Assembly (NCBI RefSeq): GCF_000371925.1
Contig: NZ_AQVE01000005.1
Location: 154,165-218,164, forward strand
Length of the DNA: 64,000 nucleotides
Direction of reading: 5' to 3'
Origin: Thiolinea disciformis DSM 14473
Lineage (GTDB): Bacteria; Pseudomonadota; Gammaproteobacteria; Thiotrichales; Thiotrichaceae
Made by a program: the position numbers and the translations under genes. The notes beneath the pieces are model-generated. The model searched no databases and was not told where the DNA came from. It was given only the letters and a program-made list of their open reading frames with translations. Below, one piece after another: positions 1 through 9,662 of the stretch (position 1 is its first letter; each line of letters begins with the position of its first letter).

Positions 1-1751
1 GCATCAATGATAATTGGCGTCACCTCACCTTCGCTGACACGCATTGCCACGCGCCGCATGACTGCGCTCATTTTTTGATCCAGATTTCTGACACCAGCTT
101 CACGGGTATAATCACCAATAATACTATGCAAGGCCGCATCCGTGACCTGTACTTGCCCTTCTTGTAAACCGTTATTATCGCGTTGGCGTTTTACAAGATA
201 GCGTTTAGCTATCTCCACCTTTTCTTCTTCGGTATAACCCAATAACTCGATCACTTCCATCCGATCGCGTAATGGCCCTGGAATTGCGTCCAAAACATTT
301 GCCGTGGCAATAAAAATCGCCTTACTTAAATCAAACGGCAGCGCCAGATAATTATCGCGGAAAGTACCATTTTGCTCGGGGTCTAAGACCTCAAGAAAGG
401 CCGAAGCCGGATCACCATGAAACCCACCGGCGCCCAACTTATCGATCTCATCTAGCATAAATACCGGATTACGGGTACCTGCTTTACGCATACCTTGGAT
501 AATATTCCCCGGCAAAGCGCCCATATAAGTACGACGATGGCCACGAATCTCGGCTTCATCATGCACCCCACCTAAACTAATCCGTACAAACTCTAAACCC
601 ATCGCTCGTGCAATACTTTGGCCTAAGGAGGTCTTACCCACCCCAGGAGGCCCAACAAAGCACAAAATGGGACTACGCCCATTCGGGTTCAATTTACGAA
701 CCGCCAAGTACTCTAAAATACGCTGTTTGATTTTCTCTAAACCGAAATGGTCAGCATCCAAAATCGCGCGCGCTTTAGCCACATCAATAGTTTCAGTGTC
801 AAGCCGACTCCACGGCAAATTGACTAACCAATCCAGATAAGTGCGCGTAATCGTATATTCACCAGATGATTCCTGCATTTGCTCTAAACGGCGTAATTCT
901 TTACGTGCCTGTTCATCTGCCTCGGCAGGCAAAGCTGCCGCATCTAAGGCCATACGAATTTCTTCAATTTCGGCACTATTCGTGTCTTCATCGCCGAGTT
1001 GTTTACGAATCGCTTTTAATTGTTCACGCAACATATATTCACGTTGCCGCTCACTCATGGAGGCACGCGCATTTTTATCAATCTCTTGCGTAATTTTCAG
1101 TACTTCTAATTGATGACGTACCAATTCCGCGACCTTGTCTAAACGCGCGCGTAAATCAATAAGCTCCAATAAAGCTTGCTTCTCAGCAGGTGGCATATCA
1201 ATCAGATTTGCAATCATGTCTGCCAATTGGCCGGGCGAATTGATATTCCGCAGTGCTTGCACGGCTTCCGCAGATATTTGCGGTAATAACTCGGCAACTT
1301 CCAAGGCTTTAGCTTGCAAATGGCGCATCCGCGCTTCAATTGCAGTATCGTCGGTCGGCGCGTCTATAAGCTCTTCTACCACCGCGACCAAGGGCACACT
1401 ATTAGGCACAAACTCTAGCGCACGAAAACGTCCTTCACCCTGCACAACTAGATGATGCGTACCATCCGGCGTAGTAACATAGCGCAAGATATTGACCACT
1501 ATGCCCATCTGATAAAGATCGGCGGCACTAGGATCGTCGATTTCAGGATTTTGTTGTAATAACAAACCCAAACGACGATTTTGACGCATCGCTTCTTGTG
1601 CTGCCTCAATACTCGCGGAGCGCCCCAAAGTTAATGGCGAAATGACGCCAGGGAATAGCACCACATTGCGCGTTGGCAGGATAATTAATTGATCTGCGTG
1701 ACCAACACCCGCAGGCGACCCTTCTACCACTAGTGTTTGATATTCATTCAT
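1..1751 (-). CDS. lon: ATP-dependent protease Lon, 5' part (runs off the left edge)
   Basis: Lon is a cytoplasmic AAA+ serine protease that degrades misfolded and regulatory proteins. Only the N-terminal ~583 residues are here. They contain the LON substrate-binding domain, which begins with LIILPTRNVVLFPG near residue 21. A coiled central region follows, then the AAA+ module with Walker A GPPGVGKT near residue 367 and the sensor-2 stretch YTREAGVRNL close to the window edge. The proteolytic domain with the Ser/Lys dyad lies outside the window. The start is the ATG at 1751, 9 bp after the hsp20 stop, so the two genes probably form one heat-shock unit. No frameshift is seen in the visible part. 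Confidence 0.96.
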   Translation of the reverse strand, partial: MNEYQTLVVEGSPAGVGHADQLIILPTRNVVLFPGVISPLTLGRSASIEAAQEAMRQNRRLGLLLQQNPEIDDPSAADLYQMGIVVNILRYVTTPDGTHHLVVQGEGRFRALEFVPNSVPLVAVVEELIDAPTDDTAIEARMRHLQAKALEVAELLPQISAEAVQALRNINSPGQLADMIANLIDMPPAEKQALLELIDLRARLDKVAELVRHQLEVLKITQEIDKNARASMSERQREYMLREQLKAIRKQLGDEDTNSAEIEEIRMALDAAALPAEADEQARKELRRLEQMQESSGEYTITRTYLDWLVNLPWSRLDTETIDVAKARAILDADHFGLEKIKQRILEYLAVRKLNPNGRSPILCFVGPPGVGKTSLGQSIARAMGLEFVRISLGGVHDEAEIRGHRRTYMGALPGNIIQGMRKAGTRNPVFMLDEIDKLGAGGFHGDPASAFLEVLDPEQNGTFRDNYLALPFDLSKAIFIATANVLDAIPGPLRDRMEVIELLGYTEEEKVEIAKRYLVKRQRDNNGLQEGQVQVTDAALHSIIGDYTREAGVRNLDQKMSAVMRRVAMRVSEGEVTPIIID

Positions 1752-1760
1752 GGCATAACC

Positions 1761-2159
1761 TCAAAGTTTGCGTAAATTCAGTTGGAGGCAACCCAAATGC
1801 AATTGATGGGTGGCTAGCTCATAATGACCTGATGGTAAAGCTATACGTCGCTCAAAACGCCCATAAGGCAGTTCCATGCGGTGAATCAAGGCTTGTTGCG
1901 CCAAACGCGGCGTGGGGCGCATTCCACTAATAGTAACGGCACCACCACTTACATAAACTTCCATGCGCTCAGCATCAATCCCCGGCAAAGCAACCGTCAG
2001 AAACAAGCCATCATCGGTTTCAAACATATCCATCGGCGGCTCCCAAGTAGCAAAACCTGCAGAGGCCAGCGGACGAAAGGCTTGACGCTGTAAACGCTCA
2101 GCTTGCGATAATAATTCACAAGCTTCAGCCCACATTTTATGAATATGACGCGATGACAT
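1761..2159 (-). CDS. Hsp20/alpha-crystallin family small heat shock protein
   Basis: A 132-residue small heat-shock protein, an ATP-independent holdase that keeps unfolding proteins soluble. The alpha-crystallin domain begins after a ~40-residue N-terminal arm (MFETDDGLFLTVALPGID). It continues through VYVSGGAVTISG and the FERRIALPSG strand. The C-terminus is short, and no classic IxI anchor is obvious beyond LQLNLRKL. The gene lies immediately upstream of lon on the same strand. It is preceded by a possible sigma-32 promoter and an inverted repeat (2210-2244). The family call is firm; assignment to ibpA is not made because the arm and tail are short. Confidence 0.9.
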   Translation of the reverse strand: MSSRHIHKMWAEACELLSQAERLQRQAFRPLASAGFATWEPPMDMFETDDGLFLTVALPGIDAERMEVYVSGGAVTISGMRPTPRLAQQALIHRMELPYGRFERRIALPSGHYELATHQLHLGCLQLNLRKL

Positions 2160-2209
2160 AGTAGTTACTCATAAGCTTAATGGCATAGGGACAGGTAATT
2201 ATTAGATAT

Positions 2210-2244
2210 ATCGCAACATCAGGGCGAGTTGCGATTTTTCAATA
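2210..2244 (-). promoter_or_regulatory. Possible heat-shock promoter with embedded inverted repeat, upstream of hsp20-lon
   Basis: Read on the minus strand, TATTGAAA (2237-2244) and CCCTGAT (2218-2224) are separated by 12 bases. This resembles the sigma-32 pattern CTTGAAA...CCCCAT. A perfect 8-bp inverted repeat, ATCGCAAC (2210-2217) with GTTGCGAT (2228-2235), brackets the -10 region with a 10-base loop. The spacing is CIRCE-like, but the sequence is not CIRCE. The repeat could be an operator or a 5' hairpin. The site is 51 bp or more upstream of the hsp20 start. Confidence 0.4.
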
Positions 2245-2306
2245 CTAGCCGAGCTTGGCTAAGAAATGAGGTCAGGACAAAAAGTGCAGGATAGAAGGCA
2301 GTAATT

Positions 2307-2513
2307 TTACCGCCAATGGCTCACACGCCAAAACTTATGCTGGCAATTCAGGCAATAACAACGATTTTCCCGACTATGTACAAACTTCTGCCACCACCCT
2401 CTACGAATTCTTACCCACTGATCGCTACCACACTTCGGGCAGTTTTCAGTAGAGGCTGCCTCAAACTCCTTGTTAAACCTAGAAGCATTCCCTTTGCTAG
2501 TGACCTGTGACAT
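2307..2513 (-). CDS. Small zinc-ribbon-like hypothetical protein
   Basis: A 68-residue basic protein of unknown function. It has two Cys pairs, CPKC (residues 25-28) and CLNC (residues 55-58), as in a zinc ribbon, with an aromatic/basic stretch RIRRGWWQKFVHS between them and a WRVSHWR tail. A GAGG ribosome-binding site lies 8 bp before the ATG at 2513, which supports translation. It stands alone between hsp20 and tex on the same strand. It could be a nucleic-acid-binding or PilZ-type accessory protein, but nothing in the sequence settles that. Confidence 0.6.
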   Translation of the reverse strand: MSQVTSKGNASRFNKEFEAASTENCPKCGSDQWVRIRRGWWQKFVHSRENRCYCLNCQHKFWRVSHWR

Positions 2514-2626
2514 AACTTTTCCCTCTATATAGTACTTATGTATACAGCGTGATTATTTTATATTCATACTAACCCATCATTAAGTTATAGTTAAGCTTCG
2601 TTCTATGGTTTTTATTGATAGGCTAT

Positions 2627-4930
2627 TCAATTTTGATTTTTCTGTTTAGCCTTGGCAAACGCATCCGCAAAAACATTATTACTAGCACGTTCTGATTTTA
2701 AAGCAGGCTTAGTTGCTGCAGGTTTATTAGGGGCTTGTTTAGTCATGGGTTGTGGTTCATTGTTTAAACGCATGGTCAAGGCAATCCGTTTACGGGCTTG
2801 ATCGACCTCTAACACCTTCACTTTCACAATATCGCCTGCCTTCACAACATCATGTGGATCTTTGACGAATGTCTCAGCCAACATGGAAATATGTACTAAG
2901 CCATCTTGATGGACACCAATATCCACAAAAGCACCAAAGTTAGTCACATTGGTGACCGTACCCTCTAGCATCATACCGAGCTTTAAATCTGCTAGCGTTT
3001 CTACGCCCTCTTTCAAATTTGCAGTTTTGAATTCAGGCCGTGGATCACGCCCCGGTTTATCTAATTCGTTGATAATGTCCGTGATCGTTGGTAAACCAAA
3101 TTGCTGATCGGTAAACTCAGCAGGTTTAAGCGATTTTAGCAAACGAGTATTCCCTATCAGCTTAGCCAAGGGCGTTGCTGTTTGCTCAGCGATACGTTGA
3201 ACAACGGCATAAGTTTCAGGATGAACTGCTGAAGCATCTAAGGGATTATCGCCACCTTGAATCCGTAAAAAACCAGCGGCTTGCTCAAAAGCCTTTGGCC
3301 CTAAACGCGGCACTTTCAGTAAAGTTTTACGATTCGTGAAACGTCCTTGTTGATTGCGAAACTCGACAATATTGTCGGCAATAGTTTGATTCAAACCGGC
3401 AACACGCCGTAATAAAGCCGCTGACGCGGTATTTACCTCGACGCCAACGCTATTGACGCAATCTTCAACTACGGCATCGAGATTCTTTGCCAATTGGGTT
3501 TGACTAACATCGTGTTGATATTGACCTACACCAATTGCCTTGGGATCGATTTTAACCAATTCTGCCAAAGGATCTTGTAAGCGCCGCGCAATCGATACCG
3601 CACCACGTAGAGTTACATCCAGATCAGGAAACTCTTTCGCAGCGGTCTCCGAGGCGGAATACACGGAAGCCCCCGCTTCATTGACTATGACTTTTTGTAC
3701 TAAAAGATCAGGATGTTGCTTGATTAAGTCAGCACATAACTTATCTGTCTCACGCGACGCTGTCCCATTGCCAATCGCAATTAAAGCCACTTTATGCTTT
3801 GCCACTAACTGTGCTAAAGACTTCAAAGACTCCTGCCATTGATTACGCGGCGGATGTGGATAAATCGTCGTGTGGTCAACTAACTGTCCAGTAGCATCAA
3901 TCACGGCCACCTTAACACCAGTACGAATACCAGGATCTAAACCCATGGTGACCCGTGCGCCTGCAGGTGCTGCTAGCAATAAATCCTTGAGATTATGCGC
4001 AAACACCCGAATCGCTTCCGCTTCAGCGCGCTCACGCAACTCAGACAACAATTCTGTCTCCAGTTTAAGGTGTAATTTCACCTTCCACGTCCACCGCACG
4101 ACCTCAGCTAACCAAGCATCGGCTGCACGCTTGCGATTCTCAATACCAAATTGACGCGCAATCATCACCTCACTGGGATGAAGTGTGTCCTCAGCGTGTG
4201 GAATATCGAGTTTTAAATTTAAAAAACCTTCATTTCGGCCTCGAAACATCGCCAATGCACGATGTGAGGGAATTTTGCTTAAGGCATCCATATTGTCAAA
4301 ATAATCGCGGTATTTCGCACCTTCTTCTGCTTTTTCCACGACGACTGAAGAGCTTAATTTGCCTTGTTCTTGCATGGTATCCCGCAACTTCCCGACCAAC
4401 TCAGCATCTTCGGCAAAACGCTCCATTAAAATATATTTTGCCCCTTCTAAAACCCCTTTCTCATCGCTAAAGGCTGCTTTAAATACTTCATCAGGATTAA
4501 TATAGTTTTTAGCTTCTTGCTCAGGTGAGAGGCTCGGATTGGCTAACAGCGCATTAGCCAAAGGCTCAATGCCAGCCTCTATGGCAATCTGGCCTTTGGT
4601 ACGCCGCTTTTGCTTAAACGGTTGATATAAATCTTCAAGACGGGTTTTGGTATCAGCTGCTTGCAGGGCTTGCGCGAGCTCAGGTGTTAATTTGCCTTGC
4701 TCTTCAATGCTTTTCAAAATAGCGCTGCGGCGATCCGCTAATTCACGTAGATAAGTCAAGCGCTCGGACAAATTACGCAATTGCCCATCATCCAAACCAC
4801 CCGTAACTTCTTTACGATAACGCGCCACAAAGGGCACGGTAGCACCCTCATCTAATAGTTGAATAGCAGCGCTAACTTGACGCTCGGCAACGGATAATTC
4901 TTGGGCAATTTGTTGAGCAATAGGAGTCAT
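2627..4930 (-). CDS. tex: Tex-family transcription accessory protein
   Basis: Full-length (767 aa) Tex/YhgF, a cytoplasmic nucleic-acid-binding protein tied to transcription. Domains in order: N-terminal Tex helical domain ([16 protein letters not shown] near residue 27), YqgF/RNase-H-like domain ([16 protein letters not shown] near residue 330), helix-hairpin-helix region ([18 protein letters not shown], ~residues 535-560) and a C-terminal S1 domain ([20 protein letters not shown], ~residues 645-720). A short Lys/Ala-rich tail follows. The gene is monocistronic, with its promoter region facing the cysZ-like gene. There are no anomalies. Confidence 0.96.
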   Translation of the reverse strand: MTPIAQQIAQELSVAERQVSAAIQLLDEGATVPFVARYRKEVTGGLDDGQLRNLSERLTYLRELADRRSAILKSIEEQGKLTPELAQALQAADTKTRLEDLYQPFKQKRRTKGQIAIEAGIEPLANALLANPSLSPEQEAKNYINPDEVFKAAFSDEKGVLEGAKYILMERFAEDAELVGKLRDTMQEQGKLSSSVVVEKAEEGAKYRDYFDNMDALSKIPSHRALAMFRGRNEGFLNLKLDIPHAEDTLHPSEVMIARQFGIENRKRAADAWLAEVVRWTWKVKLHLKLETELLSELRERAEAEAIRVFAHNLKDLLLAAPAGARVTMGLDPGIRTGVKVAVIDATGQLVDHTTIYPHPPRNQWQESLKSLAQLVAKHKVALIAIGNGTASRETDKLCADLIKQHPDLLVQKVIVNEAGASVYSASETAAKEFPDLDVTLRGAVSIARRLQDPLAELVKIDPKAIGVGQYQHDVSQTQLAKNLDAVVEDCVNSVGVEVNTASAALLRRVAGLNQTIADNIVEFRNQQGRFTNRKTLLKVPRLGPKAFEQAAGFLRIQGGDNPLDASAVHPETYAVVQRIAEQTATPLAKLIGNTRLLKSLKPAEFTDQQFGLPTITDIINELDKPGRDPRPEFKTANLKEGVETLADLKLGMMLEGTVTNVTNFGAFVDIGVHQDGLVHISMLAETFVKDPHDVVKAGDIVKVKVLEVDQARKRIALTMRLNNEPQPMTKQAPNKPAATKPALKSERASNNVFADAFAKAKQKNQN

Positions 4931-5059
4931 AGTGGCTTTAAGACTTATTAAAAAAGATGCTGCATTATCAGCAAAAGAAAAACGAGAACAAGTGCTTTAT
5001 CTTGCACAAATAAAACTTCTGCGGGAAACTCGCGCCAACTTTTATGTGGATTAGAGTGT

Positions 5060-5827
5060 ATGAGTGTTACAGGAAGCAATCCGATAGCAGGCTTCAGCGC
5101 TGGACCTAACTATATTCTGCGCGGCGCTAAGCTTTTGAATCAAGCGGGCATTCGCCCCTTTGTGATTATCCCTTTATTAATCAACATTGTGCTTTTTTCA
5201 GGGGGCATTTGGCTATTAAGCAATCAATTGCATGTATGGTTAGAGCAACTATTACCCACCTATCTTGAGTGGTTAGAATGGTTAGTGATGCCAATTTTTA
5301 TTGTACTGGTAGCTTTTGTCGTGTTTTATACCTTCACCTTATTGGCAAATCTTATCGCTGCACCCTTTAATAGCATTTTGGCAGAACGTATTGAGCAGCA
5401 CTTAAAAGGTTTACCGGTAGCAGAGTTTCAAGGCTTAAAAAGTGTTCCCAGTTTAATAGTGCGTACCTTTCGGAGTGAACTCAGTAAACTCTGGTATATC
5501 GTCAAATGGCTAATCCCCCTAGTCATGCTTACCCTCATCTCACTTTTTATTCCGCTACTGGCACCCATTGCCCCGTTTGCTTGGGCAGTCTTTGGCGCGT
5601 GGATGATGGCTGTGGAATATGTGGATTATCCGATGGGGAATCACGAACTCTACTTCAAAGAAGAATTAGCCACTTTGAAACAATATCGCGCCCAAGCGCT
5701 AGGTTTTGGTTCGGTTTTATCCTTAATGACAACTATTCCGTTTTTAAACTTCTTAGCCATGCCTGTCGGTGTCGCCGGAGCCACTGCTTTATGGGTCAAT
5801 GTACTCTCTCAACCCCATCGCCAATAA
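5060..5827 (+). CDS. cysZ: CysZ-like sulfate transport membrane protein (EI24 domain)
   Basis: A 255-residue inner-membrane protein of the EI24/CysZ family, which mediates sulfate uptake for cysteine synthesis in enterobacteria. It has four long hydrophobic blocks (about residues 33-53, 72-100, 150-182 and 213-245). The family signatures ANLIAAPFN and the region MAVEYVDYPMGNH are present. It is divergent from tex and convergent with the fadL-type gene. The family call is good; the transported substrate is inferred from homologues only. Confidence 0.85.
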   Translation: MSVTGSNPIAGFSAGPNYILRGAKLLNQAGIRPFVIIPLLINIVLFSGGIWLLSNQLHVWLEQLLPTYLEWLEWLVMPIFIVLVAFVVFYTFTLLANLIAAPFNSILAERIEQHLKGLPVAEFQGLKSVPSLIVRTFRSELSKLWYIVKWLIPLVMLTLISLFIPLLAPIAPFAWAVFGAWMMAVEYVDYPMGNHELYFKEELATLKQYRAQALGFGSVLSLMTTIPFLNFLAMPVGVAGATALWVNVLSQPHRQ

Positions 5828-5844
5828 AGTTTTTATGCTAACAA

Positions 5845-5868
5845 GCTTGGCGCTCTGCCAAGCCTGTT
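5845..5868 (+). terminator. Short stem-loop after the cysZ-like gene
   Basis: GCTTGGC (5845-5851) pairs with GCCAAGC (5857-5863) around a 5-base loop, followed by CTGTTT. It lies between two convergent genes. The T-run is poor, so termination is only likely. Confidence 0.4.
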
Positions 5869-5892
5869 TAAGCCGCAACAGCAACGAGCTCA

Positions 5893-7137
5893 TCAAAACT
5901 CGTGGCTATAAGAAATTCCTAAACTATCCTGTTTCATTTTCAAATTATAACCATCCATGCGTGAGCTATTATTGCCTTTGACCTCATTTTCAAACGCATG
6001 GACGTAACTGGCATTGAGTTTAGATTTTGGGGATAGTGTCCATTGCGCACCCAAAGTGAGATGTTTCTCTACTACCCCTGGCGCAAGTACATTGAGTGTG
6101 GTTTGTGCCGAATCAATGGGCTGTTTGCCATAATTGAATCCTGCCATCAACGCCATTTTTTCATTTACTTGTTGCTTTAAACCAACTTTATAAACGGTCA
6201 TGTCATCCCAGCCAAAACCTGGACCACCATTCGCGCCAAACGGTTTTTGGATTAAAGCACTATTACTAATCGCCTCTGAATCCTTGTAATAAATGTGCTG
6301 CACATCAGCGGCCACGGTAGTGCTTGGTGTGACTTGCCATGAAGCCCCCACACTCACCGCACCCGGTACATTAAACTCACCCCCATTCGCAAATAAACCT
6401 GAATAAGCGTCTAACTCGCCCATTTTCACTTTGCTACGATAGGCTGCACCCACGATAAGATTAGGGGCGACCTTGCCCTGCCAGCCCACCGCAAAACCAA
6501 TACCGGTACTGGAATCATAACCATTATTCGTTATGTGACCGGGACTCGCGGTGGTCATTGCATTATCAAAGCCTTGCAAACCAGAAGCTTTGAAACGGTG
6601 ATAAACCATATTGGCAGAAATACCCACTGCGTGTTGGGGATTGAGCTGGAAAGCCGCTGTTGGGGAAACAAAGAGTTGCTGATAATCAACCCCAGCCTCG
6701 CCTTGACCAAAGCCCGGATTGATGGCGTATTCAGTGTTCATCCCACCGTTGCCATAGGCTGCAACGCCCAGACTTACGCCACCTTTCAGATTGCGTTTAT
6801 ACGATGCCTCTGGAATCAGGAAGCTCTTTTTACCATTACCATCAAAGACTTGATCAGCGGGCATACCAAAGGCTTTGCCATTGAAAGTCGCTTCACGATC
6901 GGGTCGAAACAGTTCAGCACCCACATCAAAACCATCCTTCACCCAAGCGGCGGCGGCTGGATTACTAGCCATACTGGAGCTGTTGGCAGGATACCCAGCT
7001 CCTACACCCCCCATCGCACGGTGTTCAGTACCTAAGCCAATTGGTGCAATACCATTGGTAGCGAATACGGAAGAACTATAACAGCTAGCAAAAACGATGA
7101 GCGCTAGCATAGGGCTAGCCTTAGCAGTGTATGACAT
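5893..7137 (-). CDS. FadL/OmpP1-family outer membrane transport protein
   Basis: A 414-residue outer-membrane beta-barrel of the FadL family, which passes hydrophobic substrates such as long-chain fatty acids or aromatics. The signal peptide (MSYTAKASPMLALIVFASC...SSVFA) is followed by the typical mature start NGIAPIGLGTEHRAMGGVG. The protein ends in a barrel-type aromatic C-terminus (SYSHEF). The start was set at the ATG at 7137 because GGAGAGGAG lies just upstream; a longer in-frame extension to 7215 lacks a signal peptide at its head. The gene is convergent with the cysZ-like gene. The substrate cannot be read from sequence. Confidence 0.88.
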   Translation of the reverse strand: MSYTAKASPMLALIVFASCYSSSVFATNGIAPIGLGTEHRAMGGVGAGYPANSSSMASNPAAAAWVKDGFDVGAELFRPDREATFNGKAFGMPADQVFDGNGKKSFLIPEASYKRNLKGGVSLGVAAYGNGGMNTEYAINPGFGQGEAGVDYQQLFVSPTAAFQLNPQHAVGISANMVYHRFKASGLQGFDNAMTTASPGHITNNGYDSSTGIGFAVGWQGKVAPNLIVGAAYRSKVKMGELDAYSGLFANGGEFNVPGAVSVGASWQVTPSTTVAADVQHIYYKDSEAISNSALIQKPFGANGGPGFGWDDMTVYKVGLKQQVNEKMALMAGFNYGKQPIDSAQTTLNVLAPGVVEKHLTLGAQWTLSPKSKLNASYVHAFENEVKGNNSSRMDGYNLKMKQDSLGISYSHEF

Positions 7138-7360
7138 TGTCTCTCCTCTCCAGCGACAAAGCAGGTTTAAATGGTAGCGGCAAAGGTAGCTTTGCCCATT
7201 ACCACTTTTGATCATGGCAAAGCGTTGTTTCTACTGTCAATTAAAAAGCCGTGTTGTATCTCTTTAGCAGTAGGCGCAAATGACAAACGCATCGTTCTAA
7301 CGGTTAAGAGGTGAGATAGCGCCTAGATACTGTTTCCACAATAAATCAGCCCAAGCTTAT

Positions 7361-7588
7361 TTATTGTGATTCGACCTCAGGTTCAAAGACCAATAGATCT
7401 CCGGGCTGGCAGTCTAATACTTGACAAATTTTTTCCAAAGTCTCAAAGCGAATACCCTTCACTTTGCCTGATTTCAGCAGGGAGATATTTTGTTCTGTAA
7501 TATCAATACGTTCTGCCAACTCTTTCGAGCGCATTTTGCGTTTGGCTAACATGACATCAAGATTAACAATAATCGGCATAGTACTCAC
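7361..7588 (-). CDS. Small XRE/Cro-type helix-turn-helix regulator
   Basis: A 75-residue DNA-binding protein, almost entirely one HTH domain. The helices are SKELAERIDI and TEQNISLLKSGKVKGIRFETL, followed by the dimerisation end KICQVLDCQPGDLLVF (YozG/Cro type). The GTG at 7588 overlaps the stop of the DUF2975 gene (GTGA), which suggests translational coupling. An in-frame ATG at 7579 is an alternative start. Small HTH proteins of this type are regularly found beside DUF2975 membrane proteins and probably regulate them. Confidence 0.88.
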   Translation of the reverse strand: MSTMPIIVNLDVMLAKRKMRSKELAERIDITEQNISLLKSGKVKGIRFETLEKICQVLDCQPGDLLVFEPEVESQ

Positions 7589-8115
7589 ACAATCTGACGG
7601 TTTTCTTCCGCAACCAAAGCCGCCTGTTGGAGAGCGTAGCCCAACATCACTAACAAAATACCCACCAATACCACGACGATATCGGTTGAAGCGAAGGAAA
7701 TAATCAAGAAGTGTTGCCCTTGAGGATTATCCAGCGTGATTGCTAAGGCCAGCAAGGTACGCATAAAGGGACTTAGCATACCAAAGAGCAGCAAGGTCTT
7801 GCCAAAGCGCTGCACATATTTACCAATATCAGGATGCAAGTTATCCCCTTGAGCAAAACGCTCAAACACCGTTGCCATCGCCCAAAAGCCAAGTGTCAAC
7901 AAACCTAGCTGAAATGTAGAAATAAGCCAGCCCAATACCAGCGCTCGGGTTGTGAGTTTAATAGGTTCTGTGTGTAGGTTAGTGATATTGCGCGCGATGA
8001 TCTCTGCCGCTTCAGGAATAAACCAACCCAGCATATTGGCTAACAAACAAATGCTGATTAGAACCTTAGTCACGAAGGACAAACCATGCGCTAGACGAGG
8101 ATTAATGGTGGTCAC
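7585..8115 (-). CDS. DUF2975 family membrane protein
   Basis: A 176-residue integral membrane protein with about four hydrophobic segments (VTKVLISICLLANMLGWFI, LVLGWLISTFQLGLLTLGFW, LLLFGMLSPFMRTLLALAI and the C-terminal IVVVLVGILLVMLGYAL). The start is placed at the GTG at 8115, which has AAAGGTG just upstream. An upstream ATG at 8163 would add a charged, non-conserved-looking leader. It is coupled to the HTH gene that follows. The function of the family is not known. Confidence 0.8.
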   Translation of the reverse strand: MTTINPRLAHGLSFVTKVLISICLLANMLGWFIPEAAEIIARNITNLHTEPIKLTTRALVLGWLISTFQLGLLTLGFWAMATVFERFAQGDNLHPDIGKYVQRFGKTLLLFGMLSPFMRTLLALAITLDNPQGQHFLIISFASTDIVVVLVGILLVMLGYALQQAALVAEENRQIV

Positions 8116-8199
8116 TTTACACCTTTCGTTAAATTTGCATTTTAAAATATTATTGTAATACAATAATTTTTACAAACAAGACAGTATTAAAAGACAGCC

Positions 8200-9051
8200 A
8201 TGAAACAATGGATTTATGCCCTAACGCCTTGCCTAGCTTTTCACTTAGTGTTTAGTGGGCTACTCATAGTAAGTTTGAATGGCTGTACCTACGGCACGCA
8301 TCGTATAAAACCCACCATACTAATCAACCATCATGTACTGGCTTATACTTATCTACCCAGCACCTCGCACACCACCAAACCTACCGTGGTGTTCCAATCG
8401 GGCTTAGGGGATGATCAAACGGTCTGGCAAGCTGTTATAAAAGGCTTAGGAGATAAGGTGGCTAGCTTGCGGTATGATCGTGCTGGTTATGGAGCAAGTG
8501 CTGCTGCCTCTGCGCCACGCACACCTTGTCAGATTGCCAGCGAACAACACGAACTGTTACAAACATTAGGTATCAGCCCCCCTTATATTTTAGTAGGGCA
8601 CTCCTTAGGTGGTTTATATGAATATGTATATGCCAATCTGTACCCGCATGAAGTCGCAGGTCTTGTGCTACTAGATCCTACCCACCCGCAGCATTGGCAA
8701 CGTATTCAAGCGGAATTACCTGCAATAGCTACGCTACTTTCGACTAGCCGCCTAGTGTTTGGCTCAACAGCCTGTCAAGAGTTTGATGCACAACAAACAT
8801 GTCTTGAACAATTGACTGCTAAACTACCCAACTCAATATCAACGCGTTTATTAGTCAGCACTCAACGCACAGCACTTGAACAAGGGGCTTTTGAGCAGAT
8901 GTTAAAAGAATTAGCCCTTGATTGGCAACGGAAAACAAACGCTCCAATCATTCAAACGATTAACTCAGGTCACTACATTCAAAGCGAGCAACCTGAAGCA
9001 GTCATTATGGCAATCCACGAAATCTTAAGGTTTAAAGCGAAATCACCATGA
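8200..9051 (+). CDS. Alpha/beta-hydrolase lipoprotein
   Basis: A 283-residue alpha/beta-hydrolase fold enzyme anchored as a lipoprotein. The N-terminal hydrophobic segment ends in the lipobox LNGC (Cys ~30). The nucleophile elbow is GHSLGG (~residue 131), and a likely acid is the Asp in VLLDPTHP. The catalytic His is probably NSGHYIQ near residue 264. The oxyanion region VVFQSGLGDDQTVW is typical. Its stop overlaps the next gene by 4 bp (ATGA), so the two lipoproteins form an operon. Substrate unknown. Confidence 0.82.
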   Translation: MKQWIYALTPCLAFHLVFSGLLIVSLNGCTYGTHRIKPTILINHHVLAYTYLPSTSHTTKPTVVFQSGLGDDQTVWQAVIKGLGDKVASLRYDRAGYGASAAASAPRTPCQIASEQHELLQTLGISPPYILVGHSLGGLYEYVYANLYPHEVAGLVLLDPTHPQHWQRIQAELPAIATLLSTSRLVFGSTACQEFDAQQTCLEQLTAKLPNSISTRLLVSTQRTALEQGAFEQMLKELALDWQRKTNAPIIQTINSGHYIQSEQPEAVIMAIHEILRFKAKSP

Positions 9052-9620
9052 AAAAACTCATCTTACTGACCCTCAGCAGCTTATTAGTCAGTGCTTGCAC
9101 CGCTATCCCAGTAAAAACCTTGTATAAATTGGCAACAACCGACCCGCTCACCCTTGATCCTGTTGTGATGCGTGTTGCAGCGCGTATGCCGGATTGGATT
9201 GAACCACGCCCCGATGGCGCTAAACTAGAAATAACAACACAACTAGACGGAAAGACGGATACTAAAGAAACCTTTATCTTGCAATCTATCCCTCTTGCTT
9301 TGGCACAAACGGCGTTAGCGAAAGAAACCAAAGCAGGCTTTCAGTTGTATACTTATCGCATTAATCCTAATGATATTCCACGCCTTTTAGCTTTACGTGA
9401 GACAGTTAAGGCTAGAAAAGCAGCTGGGATAAAAGAACATGGCACCATGGGGATTAGTGTTGCAGCGTGCCGCAAGGGTGAGTTACGAGAAGGCGCAATT
9501 CCCATTAGCAATTATCTAAGCCTGAATCCTGAAGAAGGCTATTTGCCAGTTTTGGTTGATTATGACCTGCGTAAACCCGTGAAGGGGCAAAATCTGGCAG
9601 AACAACTACCAGCTTGCTAA
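9048..9620 (+). CDS. Lipoprotein of unknown function
   Basis: A 190-residue protein with a lipoprotein signal peptide (MKKLILLTLSSLLVSAC, lipobox LVSAC). The mature part, containing TDPLTLDPVVMRVAARMPDW and NPEEGYLPVLVDYDL, was not recognised as a named domain. It ends in a Cys (QLPAC) and has an internal Cys (SVAACRKGE), which might pair in the periplasm. It is translationally coupled to the upstream hydrolase, which suggests a shared envelope function. Confidence 0.75.
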   Translation: MKKLILLTLSSLLVSACTAIPVKTLYKLATTDPLTLDPVVMRVAARMPDWIEPRPDGAKLEITTQLDGKTDTKETFILQSIPLALAQTALAKETKAGFQLYTYRINPNDIPRLLALRETVKARKAAGIKEHGTMGISVAACRKGELREGAIPISNYLSLNPEEGYLPVLVDYDLRKPVKGQNLAEQLPAC

Positions 9621-9662
9621 CAAAATTTTCACAGTCCAAGGACAAGTCACTATCTGCTGCTC

